From Xylocopa sonorina (lineage: Eukaryota > Arthropoda > Insecta > Hymenoptera > Apidae): a stretch of DNA of 64,000 nt. Where the stretch lies: NCBI RefSeq assembly GCF_050948175.1, contig NC_135201.1:8990001-9054000 (forward strand), in the 5' to 3' direction. Positions 26,301-35,649 of the stretch are shown here, piece after piece (position 1 is the stretch's first letter; every line of letters begins with the position of its first letter). The notes under the pieces are model-generated. The model was not told the origin of the DNA, made no database searches, and saw nothing but the letters and a program-made list of their open reading frames with translations. Both the position numbers and the translations under genes were made by a program.

Positions 26301-27811
26301 CTCGCGTACTCGACTTTAATATTGTCATTTTTAATTTCAACCTCCGTACTTTTCGCCTTGGTTTTCGAGCGTAGAGTAGGGCCCATATCGCTACTCCTAT
26401 CCGGTCTGTCGCTGTTATTATTGTTCTCCACTTCCGATCCTGGCTGAGAATTGTCCTCCAGACTCTTTAACGTTTCTTGCTTCGGCCAAAGTTCGTCCCT
26501 CGCTGGCAGCACAATAATCTGAGAATCATTTCCGCTCGATTCGGAGAAACAAGATTCCGTATCGGCGTTACCATCTGTAATATTGTCCAGGCAAACGTCC
26601 GAACTAAGAGGCTCGTCCGAGTTCAATCTTCGACGCTTTTTAAGCTCCAAATCGGCGGAAGGGCCAGACTCCGTTTGCCTTAATTTCCCGCTGTTCGCCT
26701 TAATCTTTCTTAAACTTCTCTGATTAATCGACGCGCTCGATCTTTTCCTTTGGACTACACTTTGGACAGACTCCGTTTCTGGATTCTCGTAATCAAAGGT
26801 TATTTTAATATCCTCGCTGTCTGGCTCTTTCTTTATTTCGATGTCTGGCACTAAATTCTCATTCACCAACATCTTTTTACTTCGTGTCACCTTACCCTCT
26901 GTCTTCTCTGATATCCCCTGGTGATTACCTATATCCGAATCGCTCAACATTGAGGCTATTATTACTTCGTCTATGGTAAGATCGATAGAGCTTTTGGTCT
27001 CCAGAAAGGACTTTGAAATTCTTGCGTTATTACCGTACTCTATATCCCTGGCACCTCTTCTACCCTTAGTATACTTAATATCACTTTCCGTCTTAATGCA
27101 AATACCCTTCTCCCTGATGCTGGACTTTCTAATTCCTGGAAATTTCTTCGACTTGACACCTCTGGGCAACGAATCCGAATTCTCCAAACTCCTTCCCTTT
27201 CTACCAAGCTTCGGGCTGGTCTTGGAACTGGACTCTGTGACCGAATCTATCTCTCTGTTGGAGATACCCTCGTTCTCTATCTCCTCGTTAATCTTCTGTA
27301 CAACCTTGCCCTTTTTCGCCCTGAGATTATTCTTGGCACTTCTACTACCGACTTCAGCTCCTATACTCTTGATCTCCAGATCGTTTATGTGATTCTCCAA
27401 GTTTCTCGAACCGATATCAGAGAATTTGACGCCGTTCTCCTCCGACAATTTTAATCTTTTAGCTCTGACGCTCCTCTTGATGTCAATGGTTATTCTGTCG
27501 ACCAAATTTCTATTGGTTACTTTCCTCGCCACCTTGGACTTGATCAGGTTCGCCTTGGCTACTCTCAGTTTCTGTTTACGCTTAAGATTTCTAAGAACCT
27601 TTTTACGCGGCAGGCTTGCCTCTAATTTAGGAGGTAGCTGTGAACCAGTCGCTACAGCCTCCAATATGTCTCTCGCTAGCTGCTGTTGCTTTAGATTAGT
27701 TAAAGTCTTGCCTTTTCTACTTTTAATCTCATTCGTCGGCAAGCCACAATCATTATTCGCCTTCTGTTTTGCTTTGGAAGGCGCTAAGGGTTTCTTTTCC
27801 CTGGATGCCAT
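20373..27811 (-). CDS. Very large charged protein with C-terminal Cys/His zinc-type clusters; family not recognised
   Basis: I do not recognise the family. The exons on the minus strand are 27811-23576, 23475-23400, 22945-22683, 22605-22450, 22366-22053 and 21951-20373. All junctions have GT-AG signals and matching phase, and the total is 2,207 residues. Residues 1-1412 lie in one exon, rich in Lys, Glu, Ser and Asn with many basic NLS-like runs, so the protein is probably nuclear. Residues about 1438-1680 carry paired cysteines, including CADVCCYCFGKF, CLCDACYRH, CSARECRD, CALCTRRL and FVCKLCRYF, resembling atypical zinc knuckles. The last exon begins ILHFLDIEVLENE and contains a globular-looking segment around GWEKCATMIQYDRDTKLLW. 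An alternative donor (23304) in exon 2 also keeps phase and adds 32 residues. The start at 27811 (GTGAGATGG) follows an acceptor at 27836; an in-frame Met at 27847 would lie in the intron. Confidence 0.65.
23015..23058. repeat. (GA)n-rich microsatellite inside an intron
   Basis: A run of GAGATA and GAGA units within the second intron of the large minus-strand gene. Confidence 0.8.
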
Positions 27812-27835
27812 CTCACTTCCGCCCACATTGGGCTC

Positions 27836-29344
27836 CTGCAATTTCATTCACAATATGAAATTGCAAGCCGATTACTGACCAAATGGTAATTACTAGTACC
27901 ATTGCAGCGTTCAAATTCAATTTGTCAATTCTCCTATTAATAAAACAATGCGCATTTAAAAAGTCAAACAAACTTTACATTCATACACTTATATATATAT
28001 ATACGTACATATACATATACACTTTTTAATTATCTCGCGAAAAATTTCTAAAAACATTTACGTTTGAACTATCGAAAAAAAAAACTCCCAAAAAAAAAAA
28101 AAAAAAACAATTATTAAAAAAAAAAAAAAAAAAAAAACGTTAATCGTCTGACTGAAAGTTAACCCCGTTTCTTTTGAAAATGTATCCGGCATGTGTATGA
28201 CGAATCGGCACGGTGAAATGATAATCGAGAATAAGATGTACCTTTCCTCTTACAAGTCAAGACAGGAAGAAATTGATCGTACACACCAAACGGCGGATAC
28301 TACATAATTCGTCTTTAGGTACGGGCACGGTGAGCGGGCCGGGCGTACGTGCGGGGTTGATAGATGCGGCCCTGGCGGTCAGAAAAATTACGTGACAAAC
28401 TTTGCATTTACACGGACACACGGATCGCCTTTCCTCCGACGGTGGAATCGGTCGGAAATATTCACCGCGATATCTCGGCGATCGTCCCGCCGATCGGTGC
28501 GCATCGAGCGGCGCACGAAAGCACGGGACGCGAATTAACTTCCGAGGATGGAAATCGAGGGTTGAACGGGCGTGCTGCGGCGAAAATCACGCGACAAATA
28601 GTCGCGAAAAAATCGCCACGAATAAACAAAAGGTCGGGCTCGGTTCGCGATTTCTACCGTTTAGTTGCGGCCCCACCGTGGACCAACGCGACCCTTTTGT
28701 ACACCGTCACTCGGCTCGTCGAGTCTACTTACCACGGAGCCGTGAAATCGCCGGCGAGGACCGCGATATTCCCTGGCAAAACGCGGAGAAACAATTCAGT
28801 GAAAAACACAGTCCCGTTGCAGGCAGGGTGTCTGTACGATGTCCCACTGTTTTGAGGCTACCGCCACCTGACGGTAGCGCACGAGACCTCTCCCAGGTCC
28901 ATAGTCCGTTCGCGCTAATTCACCGCGTTATTTCAACCAGTACAACCCTTCCTGCTTAACGCCTGGCCCTTCCTGCTGGACGCCTCCGCCTCGAGGAGAA
29001 CCTGCCCTCGATCGCCGCTCGAAATACACCCTGGAGATACTCGAGTCTGCCGCGGCGGCACGCCACGGAAATTTGCAACAACGCGGCACTTCCGTGAGGT
29101 CTATGGAGTATTCGCGATAATTAACCCCGCGTTATTCGGACGATTTTACGTTACCACGTACGCTCGAGCGCAGGCACGGCTGTTGGATTCGAGGGAGGAT
29201 GGAACGGAGTTACTGGCCGATACGGGAAACGATTGATCGACGGGGCTGGTCGCGAGGAAATACTCGATCTGGCACGAGAACGAAAAGGAAGACGCGCCCG
29301 TGCGCACCAATGGCGGCCACCGACCCTTATTTACCGTGGTCAAA
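27836..29344. promoter_or_regulatory. Divergent promoter region between the large minus-strand gene and mRpL49
   Basis: The interval is CpG-rich from about 28200 to 29330. A strong minus-strand splice donor (GTG|GTAAGT, exon end 28733) pairs plausibly with the acceptor at 27836-27838, which would make a 5' untranslated exon of the large gene starting near 28.7-29.1 kb. The mRpL49 start codon is at 29345 on the other strand. Poly-A tracts at 28076-28138 lie in the predicted intron. Open frames here are overlapping and look like chance. Confidence 0.4.
28076..28138. repeat. Three poly(A) tracts
   Basis: Three A runs of about 9 to 22 bases, broken by CTCCC and CAATTATT. They are poly(T) on the strand of the large gene and lie in its predicted first intron. 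Confidence 0.85.
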
Positions 29345-30562
29345 ATGGCTGCCCTTCGGCTTTTCACGCGCAGCAGAGTCTCCTCGATTATCCTTGGCTC
29401 TCGCGACGGACCTGGGTCCTTGAACAAATCGTTACGCAGCGTCGCGCAGGTATCACGGCTCGTTCTGATTTATTTTGCTTTCAGTTTCAGTGGACGTGCA
29501 ACGAATCTCGAGCGTATCTTTGGTTTTGCTGTGGACTGAAATGAACGAAGGGACACCGTGGAGTTATTGCTCGAAGCGGTCGTCGTGTTTGGTGGTTGGA
29601 TCCTGTTAATCGCGAGATGTTTGTTTAATCGGTTACTCGTTTTAAATTGGTAGAGGTATTCTTGTTGTATGGTTCTAAACGCGATGGATTGATGCGTTGA
29701 GATCGATCTTGGAGAGAGGCTTAGTTTCATGTAGGATTATAAGCGTAATGTATGTTGTCAGCGTTTTAATGATCGATCTAGAGGATGGTTAAATGTCGTT
29801 TGTTTGTTAGTTTTTATGTTTTATTGTACTTTAAATGGAGAGGAACTTGTACGCGTTTGATTTTACGTTATAACCTACAAATGTTTGCGCGAGTAGGATA
29901 AGGATAGTAAATTGAATCTGTGTTGGTAGTTTTCATGTACGATTCGATTTTGAGTAAGAATTTTTTTATTCAGATACCTCTCTCTCTTTTTCTACATTAA
30001 TTTTCATTCATGTTAGATACAAAAACGATGGGGAACCTACAGAGCTACAGACCAATACAAAGAGTCTACGAATTACACAGACTACGAAGTAACAAGAGAT
30101 CCTCAAGAATGGGAATGCGTTGAACGTTTACTTAAACCAAAGGTCATACCTGTACCTTGTCTAGAGAACAAAGAATTTCCTTCCGGATGGAAACCACCTG
30201 TTTGTAAGTCGTTTTGCTGTACGCTTATATTTCTGCGTAAGGATACGTTCGACGTGCATCTGGATAATTTGTTTAATTAATTTACAGGCAAACCGCACGA
30301 TTATCCGTATTATATACAACGTACGAGAAACTACATGCAACCGGTGTATCTTGAAATTTCTTATCGTGGAACACGAAGAATCACTACTGTCAGGAAGATT
30401 CATGGAGATATCTGGGCGTTAGAGTCTGAATTGAAAGAGTATATAAACAAATACGCGAAGAAGCCGATCGGAGTTCGTACAAATGAACTTATAGGTGAAA
30501 TAAAATTCAGGGGAGACTATGTGAATATCGTTAAAAAATGGATGGACGAAAAAGGATTCTAA
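29345..30562 (+). CDS. mRpL49: Mitochondrial ribosomal protein L49 (mL49)
   Basis: The exons are 29345-29449, 30017-30203 and 30288-30562, giving 188 residues with phases 0 and 1 that fit. The C-terminal Img2/MRPL49 domain is clear from about residue 98 on: PVYLEISYRGTRRITTVRK, then GDIWALESELKEYI, ending WMDEKGF, as in human MRPL49. The first exon encodes an Arg/Ser-rich, acid-free N-terminus (MAALRLFTRSR) typical of a mitochondrial targeting peptide. The protein is a component of the large mitoribosomal subunit. The start AAAATGGCTGCC is a strong context, and the only ATG that joins in phase to exon 2. The length is close to the 166 residues of the human protein. Confidence 0.93.
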
Positions 30563-30926
30563 ATATTCTACTATATTAGAAGTTGAAGTTTACACTGTAA
30601 ATATAAAAAGAAATGCATTTTGTTATTACCGTCGTGTTTGCTTAAACCTGAAAATGAACAGCGAGAATTACTTTTGATTTTGGTCTTGGAATATTTAATA
30701 TTTAAACACGATCACACGCAAAGTGTACATAAGATAGAAATTTATTGCAACAGTCGAGAAATTAACAACACCAGTTTTGTAAAAATATGCATTGTATTTA
30801 AAATTATAGTTCACACAAGCTAGCATATGGAAGATGAAATGTAGTATGTTGTAGCAGTATGCTTTAGTGTTACAATGTATTCGTTATTCCATGTTTTTAT
30901 AAAAAAGTCATGCTATATGCTTCTTT

Positions 30927-30932
30927 ATTAAA
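30927..30932 (+). terminator. Candidate polyadenylation signal of mRpL49 (ATTAAA)
   Basis: ATTAAA lies 365 bases past the stop codon on the coding strand, followed by an A-rich then T-rich stretch. Confidence 0.35.
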
Positions 30933-31366
30933 CAATAACAAGTGAACAAAGTAACTTCTTAGTCTATCGTATCGTTTTTGCATTAATGACATATATTAAA
31001 ACGATTTATAAATTAAATAATTTAACACGAGTGCACGAAAATGGAATTTTAGTTGATGTGCACGTCAAAGTAAATAATCGTGTAGTTAAAAATGAATGGT
31101 ATCGATACCATGTTTTAAATTCAAATATCACGCACAATGATTTTATAACATACGAAAAAGATGCTTTTGAGCTAATTTACAATGATATTTCAAACGTGAC
31201 ATGATCAACTTAAAAGGTATAGAAGCATCTTAAATTATTCGATCGTGACCTACAGAAAGGAACATTTCATTGTTTATTCTTTTGTTGAAAATCATTCTAT
31301 TCGATACACAGGATATTCTATGGGTTTGCACGTAAATTTTGATGATATTTTATCAGGTTTTTTACG

Positions 31367-31372
31367 TTTATT
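31367..31372 (-). terminator. Candidate polyadenylation signal of eEF1-gamma
   Basis: AATAAA on the minus strand, about 48 bases beyond the eEF1-gamma stop codon. Confidence 0.5.
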
Positions 31373-31419
31373 TCATGCGAACAAAGTGTTCTTTTTAATA
31401 GTAAACATATGGCAAAGTT

Positions 31420-33696
31420 TTACTTGAAAATTTTTCCTTGATTAAATTCACGTCCCTCCTTGTCGGTACCAGTCCAGCTGAAGTATTGTTGAACCAGTTG
31501 TTTCGTTTCCTCTGTAGTTGGATCTAATTTGGTCCAACTATACGATTCGTAATCTACTTGCCAGTCTGGGCACAACTGTTTAAAAAAAAAAAATACAATT
31601 ATTATTCGTAGGATTATTCGATGACGAAAGAAGGGTAACGAATATCAGAGAAAACGGAGAGGAAAGAAAAACGAACTGTGAAAGCGAGCTCTTGTCCACG
31701 CCAAACCCAAATACCACTGATGCTACTGTTGTTATCTGTACCGAACAGACAGGCACTGGCAAATGCAGCTTTTCGCATTTTGTCTAATCGTTGGAACATT
31801 CCACTTATAAGATTGCAAGACATGAACACCTGTACAAAACGAAAACGTTTAAAAAACGCATAGTTAACGCATGGTAATAGTTTATCTTATTTAATCTTTT
31901 ATCTATTATCTAATCTTATTTGAACAGTTTTATAGTACCTTTGTTAATTCATTGTTATACTTGTATTCGCCAAGCCAAATACTGTAATGTTCCGCATCGA
32001 ACTTCTCCCAGAAGTAAGGTATGGATTTCGCTTCATCCTCGTTAGAGTAAAATCTCTTAAAATCGTCAAGATCGAAAGTGCCTTTTGGTAATGTATCAAA
32101 AGGATTTGTGGATTTAGGTTCAGCCATTAAAACAGCGTCTGTCGGATCTAATTCTTCGGCGGCCTCCTTTTTCGATTCTTTCGCTTCCTTTGATTCTTTC
32201 TTCGATTCCTTCTCTTTCTTTTCCTTCTTCGAAGACTGTAATTATTTCAGTCTGTTAATGCATTATCAAAACACGGCTATTTTTTGGGGGGAGGAGGGAA
32301 GAGTAAAAGAAACGAGATTAACTTTTCCTTGAGACTCCGCGAATTTCTTTGGATCGTATTCGAGAGTTTTCTCAGCCAATTTGAAGGCACCAATTACAGC
32401 CATTGATTCGGGTTGATAAATAACGGTCTGGAACCACCGGTTTACGTTCTGGTACGGTTTGCGTAAGTTTGGTTCCAGAATATATTGATACAAATGAAGT
32501 AATGTCATGGCTACACTAATATCTGCTAATGTCAGTCGTTCTCCAACCAGGTAAGTACGTGTAAGTAGATGAGAATTGAGGGCAGTCAATGCTTTCTTTA
32601 CGTCATCCTTGGCATGCTCCACATTCTGTAATATTAAATCGTCGGGTTTTTTTTTATGTTACACGAACGAACATATTTGAGAACACTTAAAAATTATATG
32701 GAAGAATTGTACGCATCGTGTTTAACGCATATGCGATAGGCCATATGCGTTCGGACAACACGCGATACTTATATACCTCCTTGAGTTACAAAAATAATCA
32801 AAGTATTTAATTATTTTTGCCTTTGAAAGAGGACTCGCGTAGACGTATAAGATTCATTCGCACCTGCTTGTTGTACGGCATGATTCCAAGCAACGGGAAT
32901 ACCCACGCGCAGCTAGCTGGAAGGATTTCAGAATCCGCGAAGCCGAACCATTGAATAATTTCTGCACGTTCCAGGTCAGTTTTCCCTCTCAACTGATCAT
33001 TAGCCACTGAAAGGAATAAAAATTCTCTTTGCACGTTCGTACAACTCCAATTTCACAAACGTACGGATCTTACCGTAATAAGCGATCGCGTTGCTCTCTG
33101 TGATACACTTTCCATCTTGAGTCTCGAACGCTGGCACCTAAGGCAAAAAGAAACAACACCCATCGTTGAACATTTGACAGATAATCGAACGTAAGGCCAC
33201 GCAAGTAAGCGCTACTATTCCAATGATTACGAATGAACACTCTTAGCGGTGCCTCGAAAAATCCCACGACGGCTAATTTCTTTCATGATACAACACGAAA
33301 CGGCTATCCGCTGAATACCCTCATGGAATACACACCAGATGGTTTATCGAGTGGGACGTAACACAGAAAGAATGAATGAAAACGATCGAGAGTTGGAAAC
33401 GGTCTTACCTTGCCCAGCGGGAACTTCTTTAAGAAATCCTCTGTCTTGTTCGTTTCCCCGAATACGAAATCGTCGGCGATCTTGATCTCAGCACCGGAGT
33501 ATTTAGCTGCGATGAGCACCTTGTAGGCTCTGAAGTTTTCCGGGTACGTGTAAAGTGTCTGAAATAAATGAACGCTCCATTAGCTGATTTCCATGTTAAA
33601 CTGTTATTCCGCGGAGGCTTATCACTCCGTCAGTTTATCGTAGTCTCGATGTTCAGCGGTTCGAATTCAACGGTAGAGACTTACTCCAGACGCCAT
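31420..33696 (-). CDS. eEF1gamma: Elongation factor 1-gamma
   Basis: The minus-strand exons are 33696-33685, 33558-33409, 33137-33074, 33006-32864, 32625-32323, 32235-31939, 31829-31677 and 31575-31420, giving 425 residues with every phase consistent. The first coding exon encodes only MASG. Residues 5-80 form the GST N-terminal domain (TLYTYPENFRAYKVLIAA, then VPAFETQDGKCITESNAIAYY). Residues about 90-210 are the GST C-terminal domain. A Lys/Glu/Ser linker follows near 226-250, then the EF1G C-terminal domain with NPFDTLPKGTFDLDDFKR, YFWEKFD, GIWVWRGQELAF and the ending FNQGKIFK. It is the structural subunit that anchors eEF1-beta in the exchange complex for eEF1A. The donor after exon 7 (ACA|GTTCGT) and after exon 5 (AAA|GTTAAT) are weak but fixed by homology and phase. 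Confidence 0.96.
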
Positions 33697-34160
33697 TGTA
33701 TCCAGCTACGGGAAGAGGAAGTTGAAGGCCGGTAAAGATCGTTTCTCTCGAGTGCATCGAGTCTCTGCACGGTAATAGCTATCCTTAAGGCGTGACTCGC
33801 AAACACGCGACGGTTTTACGTTCGCCAGGCAACCGTAAACGGTTCGAATCGAGCTCGAACTTCGATTCAACGATAATCTAACGACAATTTGATTTAATCT
33901 TCAGCAGATTTTTATTCTGATTTCAAACATTTTTAAGCTGGCGATCGGTAATAAAATTCATCGTTCTGATTGGTTGATTAATAAAGGAATTAATTTGTCG
34001 TCTAAAGTAAGAGAGAAATAAATTCGTTAGATATTAAATGGGTTTATGTGGTAATTGATTAACAAATAATTATGTGTTTAAAGGGAAAACGATACTTGTA
34101 TTGTTATGTTTCTTTACTGTGCATGGTTAATGGTCGTGGAGCGTCGAGCGTGAGTGAAAA
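33697..34160. promoter_or_regulatory. Head-to-head promoter of eEF1-gamma and Rpn12
   Basis: Only 464 bases separate the two start codons on opposite strands, so both 5' UTRs and promoters must fit here unless exons overlap. No TATA box stands out. This is inferred from gene layout. Confidence 0.6.
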
Positions 34161-35209
34161 ATGGCGGCGTTGAAGGATGTTGTCCCTTTGTACAAAACTT
34201 TGAAGGAAGAATGGGCAGCAACACCGTGCAATTTGAAAAAGTGCGGTGAATTGCTTAATCAGTTGAAGGTGACGCATAACATATTTACTTGTTCGAGTAT
34301 TTCTGTGACATTTTGCGAATCGTTAACGATATAACCTTTCACGTTCTGATGGTCTGTCAAAAATTGATTGTCATTGTTTTCTAAGTAACGTAAGATGCCA
34401 AATGATAATTGGAACGATTCATTTCTACAGGTTAGCCTCACCCATTTGATGTTTCTGCCCACGTCCAACAGCACAGCTACTCAAAACGAATTACTTATAG
34501 CTCGTAAGAATTAATATCTGTTTCCACGTGAAACACTTTACTCTATTTGTTAGCGATACGTGATTTGTATAAATTATTGGTAATTGCAGGTGATATTTTG
34601 GAGATCGGAGCGCAATGGAGTATAGTGAACGAAGATATACCTTCGTTCGAACGTTACATGGCGCAACTGAAATGTTACTACTTCGACTATAAATCCGAAT
34701 TGATGGAATCGGCGTATAAATATCATCTTCTCGGTTTAAATCTGTTATTCTTGTTGTCTCAAAATCGCGTGGCTGAATTTCACACAGAATTGGAGCTACT
34801 GCCTTCCGATCAAATACAATCGAACGTCTATATCAGGCATCCGTTGAGTTTGGAGCAATATTTAATGGAAGGCTCGTACAACAAGATATTCTTGGCCAAA
34901 GGCAACGTGCCTGCAGCCTCGTATAACTTCTTTATAGATATTTTGTTGAATACGGTGCGCGATGAGATCGGCGCGTGCATGGAGAGCGCGTACGACAAGA
35001 TTTCCATTCAGGACGCCCTGAGGATGCTAAATTTGAACTCGAGGAAAGATATGAAGGCATTCGCGGTGAAAAAGAATTGGAATTTAGCAAAAGACGGCTA
35101 CTTTTACTTCAGTACGACCAGCGAAAAGAAAGTCGAAGAGCCAATTCCCAGTGCGGACTTGGCTACGTTAGCGATTGATTACGCAAGAGAACTTGAAATG
35201 ATTGTTTGA
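34161..35209 (+). CDS. Rpn12: 26S proteasome regulatory subunit Rpn12 (PSMD8)
   Basis: The exons are 34161-34268, 34431-34503 and 34590-35209, giving 266 residues, the usual length for the insect protein. Exon 2 ends with one base (C) that joins GT of exon 3 to make Arg in ARDILEIGAQWS. Family hallmarks include SFERYMAQLKCYYFDYK, LLGLNLLFLLSQNRVAEFHT, HPLSLEQYLMEGSYNK and the PCI-type C-terminal part with DALRMLNL. It is a lid subunit of the 19S particle. The start GAAAAATGGCGGCG resembles the TISU translation initiator of short 5' leaders. An AATAAA lies 31 bases after the stop. Confidence 0.97.
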
Positions 35210-35239
35210 ATGTCCGCATTTTTCTGTATTTTATAGATG

Positions 35240-35245
35240 AATAAA
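35240..35245 (+). terminator. Polyadenylation signal of Rpn12
   Basis: AATAAA, 31 bases beyond the Rpn12 stop codon on the same strand. Confidence 0.7.
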
Positions 35246-35540
35246 ATTGATCATGTAATTCTTATGGCTCAGTGTTTTAGCCCTTGAGGAAAGCAACGAA
35301 ATACAAGCAGTTGTTTCTGTGTTCAAGAAGGAAACGAAGCAAGGGGAAGAAAAACGTATGGAAAAGGGTGGAGAAAAGAAAACTGTTTGCTTTCTTATCA
35401 TTTATTTCGTAGTTACATATACATTACATATATATTTATATTACTTTCTAAGCAAATAAATGTAACTTGTTATACTTTGTTAGTATGGTAAATACTGCGA
35501 TTATAAAAATGATTGGTGGTGCTATCTTTTTAAAGAGAAT

Positions 35541-35620
35541 GCGAACTAATCGCACATCGTTACCAGTGGCGAAGCAGGCTAATACATAAGAGATGGCGCC
35601 ATCTCCTTGGACAGAAGTCA
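35541..35620. repeat. Diverged copy related to the 37684-37918 palindrome
   Basis: TCGCACATCGTTA, GGCGAAG or AGCGAAG, and the GATGGCGCCATCTC core occur in the same order and close to the same spacing as in the palindrome arm at 37720-37780, with several substitutions. It looks like a decayed single-arm relative. Confidence 0.55.
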
Positions 35621-35649
35621 AACTTCTCACGTCGTTGTAAATATTGAAA

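Larger units (their letters stand above)
30563..31419. other. Convergent 3' region of mRpL49 and eEF1-gamma
   Basis: AT-rich non-coding DNA. Two open frames (30986-31204 and 31245-31427) have no recognisable similarity and the second runs into the antisense of eEF1-gamma, so I do not call them. It holds the ATTAAA for mRpL49 and the AATAAA for eEF1-gamma. Confidence 0.5.

Noticed and set aside
28364..28959. Overlapping frames of 163 and 185 codons
   Set aside because: CpG-rich promoter DNA is short of stop codons; the frames overlap in different phases and match nothing known.
30986..31427. Two small frames between mRpL49 and eEF1-gamma
   Set aside because: AT-rich 3' DNA; the second overlaps the antisense of the eEF1-gamma end and neither shows similarity or a good start context.
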